Assembly (NCBI GenBank): GCA_033002965.1
Contig: JAURVB010009552.1
Span: 32,367 to 96,366 of the forward strand
Reading direction: 5' to 3'
Origin: Piper betle
Taxonomy: Eukaryota; Streptophyta; Magnoliopsida; Piperales; Piperaceae
DNA length: 64,000 bases
Below the pieces are notes generated by a model. It did no database searches, was not told the origin of the DNA, and saw only the letters and a list, made by a program, of their open reading frames with translations. The position numbers were made by a program, and so were the translations under genes. Below are positions 12,704-24,479 of the stretch, in pieces. The stretch's first letter is position 1. Each line of letters begins with the position of its first letter.

Positions 12704-13577
12704 ACTGGACGTTAAGCATCCTTTGTGTATCTTATGGGCGAATCGAAATCCAATCCGTTGTGCTAAAAGGTATGTACACTGTATAGGGCTTTCTGGCATT
12801 TAGTGGGTAGTGCATGGGTGTCCCTAGCCCTAAATTTGATAGAAGTAAACTTATTACCCAAGGTTTTGTAAGACTGGTGTTATATATTTTGCTTAGAGAT
12901 TCTAAATGCGAGTTTCTTTATCTGAAAAATTAGGCTTTCTTTTTAGTAAATGCTATTTGATATTAGTTTTTTATTTTATAAAGTGTCTACTTGCAAAGTA
13001 TTTAGCTTGGTCGCCGATTATTGTATATCTTATGTTCATCTATCTAATGATTCTGTTTGAATTGAATTCATTTTCAAACTAAATATGAAAGTGGGGAATG
13101 CCTTTGCACAGATTTTGGAGTATAATTTGTTAGAAGTGGTCTATGTCCAGGTTGACTCGAGGGAAAAAAAAGAGCTTCATTTTTGTGGTCTTTAATGCAT
13201 CATATCTGAAAGTAGGGATGGGCTGTTAACAATCAAAAGAAATGTTTTAGTCATTTGTGCATGCTACAATGCAACATGAGAACTCGATTCATGATTGTTG
13301 AAATCATATTCTCATGGAATCGTATTTCATTTTTTTGCAATCGCTGGTTTTTAATAAATATCTACATTGTTCTTGTAACATTTGATGGGCGATCATGATC
13401 AATCCAAAAGGCATGTTATTGAAGGTGAGAAGATCGGTTGCTGTGTGCGACCAAGTTTATTTTCATGTTCGGACACGCTGTCTGTTACATTTACGAAGTT
13501 TTCACTTGTCTGAGACCTTTGATATTTGGTATATCGAATCGAGTGGTTGGATGATTGGGCCAAGGTGTTAATTGATG
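12704..13577 (+). other. 3' flank of the PDS5-like gene
   Basis: AT-rich, non-coding. Likely holds the 3'UTR in its first few hundred bases; no canonical AATAAA was settled on. No other gene seen. Confidence 0.5.
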
Positions 13578-13723
13578 AAAAAATTTTGGATCCGCCCAGG
13601 AGCGACGCTGATGGAGATGCCGTGCGTCTCCACCGTCGATTTCAGAGATGATCGAGATGATCGACCGTGGAGATGCTCGGCGTCTCCATTGGCGTCGCTC
13701 CTGGGCGGACCCAAAACCCACTC
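13578..13723. mobile_element. GC-rich foldback (MITE-like) element
   Basis: An almost perfect inverted repeat of about 60 bp per arm: TTTTGGATCCGCCCAGGAGC at 13584 is mirrored by CTCCTGGGCGGACCCAAAA ending near 13716. The loop is only a few bases, around GAGATGATCGAGATG. The flanks carry TTAATTGATG (13568-13577) and TTAATCGATG (13724-13733), a 9/10 direct repeat that fits a target duplication. The superfamily cannot be named from this. It stands out against AT-rich surroundings. Confidence 0.65.
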
Positions 13724-13733
13724 TTAATCGATG

Positions 13734-14886
13734 TAATACTGTTGCTTCCACGTCAATAATTCAAGGAAATAGAGTTAGGTCGTTTTATGTTTCTGGGCCT
13801 TTTTTTTTGTAAAAAAATAAAGCTGAGATTAAATGGTCCAACTCTTAGCGTTACATGTGACGTATGGATGATTTTTTAGATATTATAAGGGGACGATTCT
13901 TATTATATATTTTGTTATTTTATGTGAGTGATCTTTAATTACGACAAGTGGTTAGCATAGTGTGCCGTAGAAGTTTATCAATACATCGGACTTTCTAAAA
14001 TTTAGGACGTAACAGATTAATACTATTGGAAAGAATAATTAAATACAATATATATTTAAAAAACATACCATAAATAATGAGTATTCAATAAATTTACTTA
14101 AAAACATAGGTTTTTTCCGATATAAATGCTTTTATGAAATTTATTAATCATTTAAATGAATATAGACATATCAAAATAAAATTCCAATTTTAATTTAAAA
14201 TACAAATAAGAGTATTTATTTCATTTATTATTTACAAAGAGTACAAATGTTTTTACAGTTGCAGTTTAATATTTCGTTTCATATATATATATATATATTG
14301 TTTTAATATTGGCACTGATCTATTACACATTCTTTTGTAATATATGTATATATGGCCATGACCCAACACTGTACTACTCAAATAATGCAACTATAAAAAA
14401 AATGATGCAACTTTAGAAGACCCCAAAGGCTGCATTGCATCAAACAGAAATTAATAGATGCTGTTCATCTTGTGAAATAATTATATTAATTCGATTTGCT
14501 GATCACTTTAAATTAAAAAGCATGAAAAGCTGCTTATATGAACGTGTGACGCACTCTGTGATATTGTAGAATCTAAACGTTTTATATATATCGCTAATTA
14601 TATTCAAGACCAAGAGCATCTTCTACACCTTGCATATACTATATAGCTACTTGAGGTTTTACATTCTTTTTGATATTTATGTATATATTAGTTGACCAGT
14701 TAATAAAGAATTTTTCTTGTAATCGTGCAATTGAATTCATATATATATATGAAATGTTGATGGGTGCATGCAGAATATATTGCAAGTCTCCTAAGTTGAT
14801 AGTTCTAGCAATCTTCTTATATGTAGGAGTCATAATTGCAATATAATTTAGACGGGAAAATCGGTATATGTATATGTTAAGGAGAA
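13734..14886. other. AT-rich intergenic DNA
   Basis: No gene seen. Contains a short (AT)n tract near 14281-14300 and other AT-rich simple sequence. Confidence 0.6.
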
Positions 14887-16660
14887 AGGGTGGCTATAAT
14901 GGAGCACAACCATCTAACCCAACCAACATCAACGCCCCTGCTCCCACTCCGGACGTTGCCGTGTTGATCGCCGCCAACCACTGTTTTTGCCGGCGCTACT
15001 TTGGGTCACCCGGGGCAGTCCAGCCTTGGGGAAGAATCGGGAAGGGGGATGGGCTAGGGATGGTCGCCTGACGGTAACGACGATTGCCGGCGGCGGCATT
15101 GCCGGCGGCGACTGAGGTTCGTGCTATGTAATACGATAAAAAGTGGCTGCTTTCTCGTTCCTGAACGGCACCTCAAGTTGGACGAAGGTTGGCGACGACA
15201 AGGGAGCGGCGTATGGGGCGGTTGGACGGAGGCCGCAACGCTTCAAGAAACAGAGCAGAGGGGCGGCTAATAGGGTAAGGGAAAGAAAAAAGAGGGGAAA
15301 GGAAGGGAAAGAGGGGCGGCGCTGGTGGCACTGGCCGACGGTGGTGCAGGTGATGACAGTGGCGAGGTCGCCGGCGATCGAGGTGGAGCGGCAAAAACAG
15401 AGAAGGGGGACGATCGTCGGTTAGGGGAGAAACAAGGGAGGTCAAGGGCTCGATGGTAATTTCGTAATTAAAACTTGACTCGCTCCCGACTCGAGTAAAT
15501 ATTATAAAATACATCCCAAAAAATATAAAAATATAGTAAAATAACATAAAATAAAATAATCTAGTTCTAATAGATTATTTTATTTTATGGTAGTTTACTC
15601 TATTTTTGTCATATTTTTTGAGATGTATTTTATAATATTTACTCGATTAAGGGGTAGGGGTAGTTTCGTAATAAAAATTGACTTGAACCCGATTCGATTC
15701 AATATTACAAAATAGATCCCAAAAAATACAAAAAAATATAATAAAATATGATAAAATAAAATAATCGAGTTCTAATAGATTATTTTATTTTATGGTATTT
15801 AATCTATTTTTTCATATTTTTGAGATGTATTTCGTAATATTTATACGAGTCGGGAACGAGTTAAGCTTTTATTTTAAAACTACCCCTCTCAAAAAATATG
15901 AAAAAATAGAGTAAAATATCATAAAATAAAATAATCCATTAGAATTCGATTATTTTATTTTCTGGTATTTTCCTAAATTTTTTAAATATTTTTTGAGATT
16001 TATTTCATAATATTAACTCTAGTCGGGATCGAGTCAAGTTTTTGTTACAAAGCTTGACTCGATCCCTACTCAAGTCAATATGATGAAATACATCCCAAAA
16101 AATATAAAAATACTATAAAATGCCATAAAATAAAATAATTGAGTTCTAATTGATTTTTTAATTTTATGGTATTTTACTCAATTTTTTTCATATTTTTCGA
16201 CATGTATTTCGTAATATTGACTCGAGTCGGGAGCGAGTCAAATTTTTATTACAAAACTACCCCCGCACCTAAACTCATTCTTCTCCCCCGACTCTGTTTC
16301 CCGCTTCATCCGTTCTCGCTTCATCTGTTTCCCCCGCCAGCGACGGTCCTCCAAGCTCACCACGCAGTCCACCCCCTCCTCCCTCCGCCGCCACGTCCAC
16401 CATTGGCATCGCTTCCATCGACGCCTCCGACTCCGGCTAAGTCATCTGAAGGTGCAGCTATTTAGACACCTCCGAGGACAGAGCTTTCTCTGTTTCTCCC
16501 GCCAACGACAGTCCTCCAAACACACTACGTAGTCCACCCCCTCCGCCGCTGCCACGTCCACATTTGACATCGCCTCCATCGACTCCACAGACGCCGGCTA
16601 CGTCTTCTGAAGCTGCAGTATTTTAGACGACTCCACCGCCCGTTTGCATCGCCTCCTCTG
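14887..16660. mobile_element. TIR-type element (left end) with LTR-like palindromic array
   Basis: Begins with GGTGGCTATAATGGAGCAC (14890), close to the left terminus of the element at 59772 (GGTGGCTGTAATACAGTAC). A GC-rich block (about 14930-15430) leads into an AT-rich palindromic array (15440-16260), then a second GC-rich block (16260-16660). The stretch 16240-16360 matches 60410-60500 in inverted orientation, including the join at CTACCCCCGCACCTAAACTC. No right terminal repeat was found, so the right end is lost or unrecognised. No coding capacity is credible. Confidence 0.5.
15440..16260. repeat. Array of AT-rich palindromic modules
   Basis: About three and a half modules of roughly 200 bp. 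Each is an inverted repeat: an outer ACTTGACTCG...CGAGT motif, then CATCCCAAAAAATAT, a core ATAAAATAAAATAAT, a short spacer (TAGTTCTAATAG), and the mirror image ATTATTTTATTTTATGG. The outer part also matches the solo LTR at about 20127-20230 (CTTGACTCGTCTCCGGCTCG). The same module recurs at 60480-60930. Confidence 0.75.
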
Positions 16661-16670
16661 TTTCCAGCCA
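16325..16670. repeat. GC-rich tandem duplication (about 165 bp) upstream of the FRS pseudogene
   Basis: The block starting CTGTTTCCCCCGCCAG at 16325 is repeated from 16490 (CTGTTTCTCCCGCCAACGAC), with a third partial copy near 16658. Shared internal motifs include CAGTCCACCCCCTCC and GCCACGTCCAC. Confidence 0.65.
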
Positions 16671-17068
16671 GCGACTTCAACCTCGGACTTTTGGATTCTT
16701 CACCACACCGTTGGGTTGCCGGCCTTCTCGCAGGAGGTCCGGTGTTGCAGTTTATACGTTTATGTTATGCAGTTTATACGTTTATGTTATTCATCGACAC
16801 TTATGTTATTCATCCTCGACGCTATGTCATGCAGTTTATATGTTTATATATAATAAGTTGTTGTGCCTAGCTAGTCCATGAATGGATTAGTTTCTTAATG
16901 AGGCTTAGTTGGCCTGTGTTTTAGAGTAGGTTTATGAATTAAAATTATGTACATCTATAATGATTTTGTTGATGTTTCATTGTATCTGTTATATCCTGGT
17001 AATGAACAATTAACATATTTCCTTTTCTAGTATTAGGTTGTAATCAAGACAGCAACATTAATTATCTG

Positions 17069-20000
17069 ATGGAAGAAGACAACAACATTAGATATGGTGA
17101 CGTCAAACCTACCGGTAGTTCAATGGAAGATAAGGGAGCTCAGATACATGATTTGTGGTTGACTCAACATGGAATTCGGATTACAGAAGAAGATTGTGAG
17201 GAAATTGAAGAAATAGATAAGAGTGGTGAAGATTTTGACAAAATAGAAGCTGAAGGTGAAGCCGAAAAAATATCCGAATGCTTTGAAAATATGACCCCTT
17301 GTTTGGGCATGGAATTCTCGTCAGAAAAAGATGCATATGATTTTTACAACCAATATGCAAGAAGACAAGGGTTTGACATTTGAAAGGCACAATTTTATCG
17401 ATCGAGAAAGACGAACTGTATCACATGTCACAAATTTGTATGTTCGAAAGAAGGTAAAATAGATATGAATGACAAGAGGAAGATGGGGAGAGAAGTTAAA
17501 AGGCGTAGACAAACTAGAGAAAATTGCAAAGCTTATATGAGAATATATCTAAGCAAGTGTGGGGTGTGAAAAGTAGATGATTTTATGGACATTCATAGTC
17601 ATAACTTCTCAACTCCAACGAAGGTTGCAAAGCTTCGGTCTCATAGTGTAACACCCCAAATCCGGTCCAAGCTCGTGAACCAAACTGGCATGTTACAGGC
17701 CCTAGTTAGGTCGGCTAACCTGAACCCAACTCGCGCGGATCTAATCTCGACGTCTTAAGATGAAGATATTACTCGTCATGCATGGATGAATGCACAAAAT
17801 CCTAACATGATACTACATGGATGACATGCAAACTAAATTACACACCATCACAATTACGATCAAAATCGATGAAAATTTTAAAATAAAACGGACAAAATTT
17901 CCCCTAAAAGTGCAATTAAGGTCACCCTGTCAAAATACTATATATAAACATATATGTAAACATGTATCTATACATCACGTAACTTCATTCACATAATCTT
18001 TCATCATGTCTTAGCATTCAATCATGTCACATCATCATATCTTTTCATCATCTCATGACATTCAATCATATCATACCATGTCTTAGCATTTCACAACATC
18101 CGCAATATAATAGTATCATAAACAAAATATAACCACTCAATCGACTGACATGTGTGCAAGCGACAACAATGCTCCTCCATCCAAGCTGGCTCCTCCAACT
18201 CGTGATTATTACCTACATATAGTATAAATACACGTCAGTAACAAGTGTTACTGGTCCAGAAAATAAAATAACTATAACAAGCTGGCTATGAGGGCAAACT
18301 CTCATATGAAAGAAAACATCATATACTCCACGTGAACACTCTGAAGGGCACTACTGAGGAGCCACTGGGCTGCAGGCCCGGTAGCATCATGATCTATCTG
18401 GTACTGTGCCTCTCACGACACTTCTTTTTCAGTACTTCACATAAAACTTTATCCTAAGCCCTCTCCGAACCTCCATATTACTCCTGGCCTTGAGCACGAA
18501 GGCCGAGCACTCTCAGGCAGTCGCCTTTAGTACTCTTTGAACCACAAGTCTGGACATGCGTTGTACTAAACAGTACCCGTAAACCTCCACGTTCTCCGGG
18601 TGTGAGGAACTCAAATGCGGAGTTGTCAGGATCCCTCGGGAATGGAACAGTCCGCTGGCACTAATCCAGAGCCCGCTTTGACTGTCACGGCATCCACTCA
18701 TGGTACGTGTAGTCGGTTTCTCCATCTCTTGTCTCACTGAAAACGCGAAAACTACACATATATACACACTAGGGCTGGTACGATTTACACAATAGGCCCG
18801 AAGGCAACTTGTAGTGGATCTATTCGATATATATCGAGATCTCATCCTGAGGGGTTATTAATGCTGAAATACTGTTCGGCTACAATGGCCCGAGTTAAGT
18901 GGATCGATAAAACGCCACTTAACCCGTCCTGCAGATAATAAATAAATACAGAACAGTAGCGTAAATCAGAGACGAGTCCTAAACGGACCTGGTAGAAGCT
19001 CCAAGCGTGTCATCGCGCCTAGGCGGCGAGCTCCTACTCCGTACCTACACATCAAAACTAAATACTAACGCCCGCTAACTAATTGATGAATCAAACTCGT
19101 CATGATCAAACACATTCACAATACAAACTTCAACCATAACAATCAACAATTATAAATGTGAAAGTAATTCCAACTTATCCTATTAACATCAATCTAATTA
19201 TATTTCCTAAGTTACGTTGTACTCGATTATCATGCTCAAATTTACTTTAGTTCATCAGATCACTTAACTATCATTCCTTATTAATCACATCATGCACATC
19301 TTTACTTCATTCATAATCTGGCATTCATCATGACAACTACTCAATTCTAACATGCTATACTAACAATCATCATCAATTTTAAATAATCACATTAGAAGTA
19401 ATTATACCTCACATCGTCGGCAATCGGCGACGACTAGGGTTTCGTCGCGCGTCTCGGAGCTCGAATTCGGCGCTCATCAGCGTCCGAAGTTCGATCGGGA
19501 TCGACTGGATGAGCTCCGTAGAAGATCCGGCGAACTCCAATGAATCCGGTTTTCCGGCAAGTTCTAGCAGTTTTCCGGCGGCTTTAGTGGTTTTCCGGCA
19601 CCTCTCCGGCGGTTTTCCGGCAATAGTCGCCGGCGGCGTCTAGTGGCCGGAAGGTGGTCATGTTGGGTACCATTGGGACCGGTTCGGCGAGCCTGACGCG
19701 TCTACGGCGTCGACGTGGTCGGCGGAGGCGGCGGCTCGCCGAAAAATGTCTAAAACAGAGCGGCGGCGATGGGTGAAGAAATCCGGCCGGTCTGGGCGGC
19801 GATGGCCTCCGCGCCGGTCGGGAAACGTCGCTGGGCGGTCGAGGGTGCTAAGGCGACCACCTGATCGTGGCGGCAACGGTCGCCGGTGGCGGAGTCGGCG
19901 ACGCGACCAAAATGTAGCCGCGGCGCTAGGCGAGGCGATTCCAGCGTCACGGCGGCGTGGCAGCGGCCGGGGCTGGTCGGGGCGGCACGGCAACGCCATG

Positions 20001-22384
20001 GAGGGGGTAGGCAGCGTCGATCGGCGGCCAGGCGCGGCGGCGGCGATGCTGCATGGGGGCGGCGTCGGGGCAAGGGTTTGGGAAGAAGATATCGGGAGGG
20101 GAGAAAAATAACTGGGTGGCAAAATTCGTAAATAAGACTTGACTCGTCTCCGGCTCGAGTCAAGTATAATAACTAAGTCGTATTAAATCCTAAAAAATTC
20201 ATAAAAAATCGGGAAAAATCCCATAAAATCAAACAAACACCAAACATTGTAATGATATGCTCTATGACTAATAACCCACCCAAACTGCTCGTAACGCATC
20301 CTAATGCGGTAAACGGCCTAAAACTAATTCTACGATCCACTATATATAAAAATAAAAAAAATCACTGGCATACTCTCATATATTCTGATAACTCATTCTG
20401 TTCTGCTGTGTTCATGACGTTATCATCATATACTTGGGTACGCATGACCCTCATAGCTCATACACATGACTGGCATCGGCTCAGTACACATGTTCTGAAA
20501 CTGACTCGACTCAAAAAATAACGGTCGAACCGACCGGTTCTGAATATAAAACCCTGACTCGAATCGTGGGTTTTACACATAGTCAGCTGCCTGAATCCTG
20601 CAAAAATATGATTGATTCACTGTATGAAATAGGAATGAGACCATCAACCATCTCTAAAGTTTTGATTGCAACTTCCCAATGGCGTCGACATAGATAGAGT
20701 GACACATTAATCTTGCATCAATCATCTTAAAAGCACCCGTAAGAATGATGTTGGGCGGCAATGGTTAAGTGTCATCAAGTACTTTCAAGAGAAAAATGTG
20801 AAAGACAGTGACTTCTTCTTTGAAATTGAATTAGATGAGAATGGAATGACCCAAAATGTTTTTTGGGCTGATGGGAGATCAAGAGCATCTTACATGAACT
20901 TTGGCGATGTGATAGTGTTTGATGTAACTTATAAGACCAATGCATTCTCCATGCCGTTTGCTCTATTCACTGGTATTAATCACCATAGGCCATCTACTCT
21001 TTTTGGTTGTGCTTTACTTGCTGATGAGACCGAGACAACATTCACTTGGTTGTTTAAGACATAGTTAAAATGTATGTGGGGAAAAGCACCTACTTCTATT
21101 ATCACAGATCAAGATGGAGCAATGCGAAAGGCTATTGCAACTGTTTTTCCGAGAAGCCATCACAGGTTTTGCTCATGGCACATATCTAATAATGCCATGA
21201 TCCATCTAAAACATTTGAAGTCCAACCATAGTGAATTTGAGAAAGAATATAATGATTGGATTTATAGAAGTGATACAATCACTGAGTTTGAGGAGAAATG
21301 GAAGATTATGCAAGAAAAATACAATTTGGATAAAGACTGTTGGTTATCCTCCATGTATGATGTCAAACACCATTGGATATCTATATACATGAGGGATAAT
21401 TTCTTTGTAGGTATGACTTCGAGCCAAAGAAGCGAGAGCATGAATTCATTTTTTGATGGATTTGTGCATTCACAAACCCCACTGGAAGATTTTGTGAGGC
21501 AGTATGATAGAGCGCTACTATCTCGTAGATTTGACGAGGAACAAGAGGATTTTAAGACTTTGAATTCCAAGCCTCTGATATGCGGATACTCTCCTCTTGA
21601 GGCTGAAGCTGGGACTATGTACACGAGATTAAATTTTGAAATTTTTAAAGATCAATTGAAAAGGAGCCAAGGATGCATTTGCAAGAAAATCGGCGAGGAG
21701 AGTTCAATAACAAAATATGAAGTGTTTCCACATGATGATGCTGCTAAAAAACATGTTGTTGCATACCAAAGTTGTGGACAAATGAATGTCACATGTAGTT
21801 GCAAGAAATTTGAAAGCGAAGGAATTTTGTGTATGCACATTTTGAAAATTTTTCATAAGAAACAACTCTGCAAAATTCCAAGTCAATATATGTTATACCG
21901 TTGGACAATTAAAGCTAGATATTGTTATTCAAGCCGAAGTGAGGATACCAACCTCGTTCATTCCTCTAGAAGTCCACTTACCCCATTGCAAATATGGAGA
22001 TTTCGGAATATGACTATCCGATTGCAAGATTTGGGAACAAGTTCAGATGAGCGATATCATTTTGCATTACCACTTTTAGAAAATTTGGTTGAACAACTTG
22101 ATGCGATTGAGAGTTCATCTTCATTGAGAGTAAAAACAAGTAACGAGTCTGTTGAGAGACAAGTTGCAACTTCAATGGAGCATATTCCCCAAATAGTAGT
22201 ACGTGACCCCTCTCAGTTGCGTACTAAAGGTCGTCCCAAGAATAGTCAAAGATTGAAGGCTGGATATGAAGTTGCTCAATCTCAGACAAAAAAATAGATG
22301 TGTAGTCTTTGTAATGAGAGAGGTCATTATTCTACGACATGTAAAAATATTCATAGCAATTGTAACAATGATTCCATGCAATAA
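17069..22384 (+). pseudogene. FRS-like: FAR1/FRS (MULE transposase-related) pseudogene, split by a solo LTR
   Basis: Left part 17069-17646: acidic N-terminus, then a FAR1-type DNA-binding region (GMEFSSEKDAYDFYNQYARR; ENCKAYMRIYLSKCG; HSHNFSTPTK). Right part 20583-22384: MULE transposase core (FDVTYKTNAFSMPFALFTGI, TSIITDQDGAMRKAI, HHRFCSWHI), SWIM zinc finger (CSCKKFESEGILCMH), and a C-terminal CSLCNERGHYSTTC knuckle after the last stop. The halves join in frame when the LTR and one target-site copy are removed. Other lesions: TGA 17381, TGA 17567, a frameshift near 20675, TAA 20708, TAG 21062, TAG 22295. FRS proteins are nuclear transcription factors domesticated from Mutator-like transposases. 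Whether this was a host FRS gene or a transposase copy cannot be told. No product is expected. Confidence 0.88.
17647..20577 (+). mobile_element. Solo LTR (2.93 kb) inserted in the FRS reading frame
   Basis: Starts TGTAACACCCC and ends GGGTTTTACA, the TG...CA ends of an LTR. It is flanked by a perfect 5-bp target duplication, CATAG (17642-17646 and 20578-20582). No gag-pol and no second LTR are present. About 19390-20110 is a strongly GC-rich block, followed by a short stretch shared with the palindromic arrays. Long frames on both strands in the GC-rich block (about 19658-20163) are Arg/Pro-rich and overlap, so I do not call them genes. The same LTR recurs in reverse at 56013-58856 and, decayed, at 40260-42165. 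It is probably a Ty3-type LTR by size and terminus, but without an internal region this is inference. Confidence 0.85.
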
Positions 22385-22705
22385 GATTTTGTGGGCTTAT
22401 ATAATGTATGGTTGTAGATGTTGGGAAACATTGTCATTGTAATTTTTGTGCTTTTTTGGATTGTAATCTTTTGTCCTGTTATTGAATGACAATGATATAT
22501 TTTTGTTGTCCTACCCTGTTGTCAAGGTCTCCAAGTTTGTGGATTGCGGGTATGCTGTTTGACATTTTGTTTTAACTGTTCCTATTTAAATTATTTTTAA
22601 TATCATATCTATGTCACTCGGAACACAACCATTATACATCATACCTTTTTTTGTCTATTTACATAATTACAACATCGCAAATATTTATTAAATATTGACT
22701 AAGTA
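22385..22705. other. Intergenic DNA after the FRS pseudogene
   Basis: AT-rich; likely the old 3' flank of the pseudogene. Nothing else seen. Confidence 0.5.
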
Positions 22706-22778
22706 GGATCTTGATGGATTCGAACCACCATCCCTCAAGAATTTCTTGAGTGCTCTGCCAATTTTGAGCTAAAGATCC
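22706..22778 (-). tRNA. tRNA-like cloverleaf, probable tRNA pseudogene
   Basis: Read on the minus strand, 73 nt fold as a full cloverleaf. Acceptor stem GGATCTT/AAGATCC pairs 7/7. The D-arm is GCTC...GAGC with GG in the loop. The anticodon stem is CTCAA/TTGAG. The T-arm is GGTGG-TTCGAAT-CCATC. The anticodon loop reads GAAATTC, so position 33 is A instead of the near-universal U, and no amino-acid identity can be trusted. The stem integrity suggests a recent tRNA origin, possibly organellar DNA transferred to the nucleus, or a tRNA-derived repeat. No CCA is encoded. Confidence 0.6.
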
Positions 22779-24479
22779 ATAATAGTTAAAGTCATTGAAA
22801 AATATAAACTAGTGATACCAATCATTAGTTCAAGACAACTTAACTGCAACATAGACTTCTTTTATCAACTGCTTGAAGGTCTCTCAGTTCCGTCTGTAAT
22901 TTATGCTAGCACAAGAGCGAGTTCTGATGTAGTACACTACAGTCTTACCACAACAAAAGCAGAAATAGATAAAAGATTAGGCCTGACTACAACAATTGAA
23001 ACCAACAATTTTTTAAACCTAATCAACTAGTGAAGAAAAGCAGAGGATACCACACTTTCTATGTAGCAAACTTGTAAAAAAAGGTGTATTCCATTGATTG
23101 ATTTTCACTTGTATATAGCATTTGAATGACAAATTCATTGTGTACGTTACTAAAACTTGATGCAATCTAGCTACTACATGGACAGCTTCATAAGAACTCT
23201 GAATCTCTTTTAAGAAAAAAGAAGTCTCAATCTTTTAGCTAATATATCATTGATAGAGAAGCAGATAGAGAACAGACGAGCAAACACTGACATGATTCAT
23301 AGAATTGAACTGTCTCGGCAACTTTTTCCTTGGTCATCTACACAATGAAATTGAATAATCTATACCTGCTTCATAACTTTGTCAAATGCAGATTATGCAT
23401 GAGCAATAACCTTGTCAAATGCCACCAAATTCTTGAATTCTTCACAACAACCACTACACCTCAAATATACCCACTCAGATATCATCTTAGATTCTTAATG
23501 CTGCTATGCATCCGTCGGTTTATATATCAACCTTTCTGCACATACTAACATTGTTGAGGATAAAAACATTCCTTAGACAATTCATTATGAACTCTCTTCT
23601 TCTCAAAACTAAGCACCTCCTGGTATCATCACAGAAGTTATACTAAACGAAATTCTTTGCAAATTTTTAAGTCGAATGATAGACAGCAAATAAGTTTGTA
23701 GCAGATTATATATAGCACAAAGGAGGAATAAGTTGAAGATGTAGAATCAGCCTACATATACTTACAGGCGACAACCACAGACCAGCAGTTGGTAGATCAA
23801 AACGAGGTTGCCTAAACATACAACTCAACAAATCAATTTTGTCAACCACCTATAAATTCCTGAAATCTAGCTAGTTTTGCATATAATTCTACAAAAGAAT
23901 GGTTGCATATAAATCAATTCTTGGCCACCTACAATCAGGGGACGTGCAAACAAAATTTAGAACAAACACAATCTGTACCTAAGAATGGTTGCTTTGCAAG
24001 GTCAAGCTTACATATTGGTAGAATCGATTCCAAAAAATAATTAACAAGAGAGCAACATATAGAATGAAAAGTGTGATTCGTGTTTATAAGAATTTAGATA
24101 AAAGTCATGAGCAAATGGTAAGGCAAATGTTTGTACCAAATGCAGTGGGAATCTGAACGTCAATACCAGACATGAAGCGACAGCAGCACATTTTCACAGC
24201 AATTTTGGCAAAGAATATTGCTCCCACTCGGACATGGCAAATGAATTGCTAGTTCTCAATGAAGTCATTCATGGGTAGTAGCATTGATAATGGTAGAATA
24301 TGAAGTTAATATTTCAACTTACAGTGCGTGGATTAGGATCAAGAATATGCTTGATCAATTTCTTTGTTCCAGAAGAAAACCATGAAGATGTCCATAACAT
24401 GTCCAGAACAATGCAAAAGATGTCTGTTTGATGTCAAAATGTCAATAAACAAGCTCTTGATGCCATTGAAAAATTAAAA
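22779..24479. other. Intergenic AT-rich DNA
   Basis: About 1.7 kb with no supported gene. Short open frames (near 22812 and 23330) have no recognisable motif. Confidence 0.55.

Noticed and set aside
15143..15547. Basic open frames on both strands
   Set aside because: Within the GC-rich block of a TIR element; opposing frames overlap and neither has a domain.
19658..20163. Overlapping long open frames on both strands, Arg/Pro-rich
   Set aside because: They lie in the GC-rich part of the solo LTR; high GC removes stops in all frames and no domain is visible.
21074..22297. 407-codon open frame as an intact gene
   Set aside because: It is the C-terminal two-thirds of the FRS pseudogene; the upstream domain continues in the same frame behind a stop at 21062.
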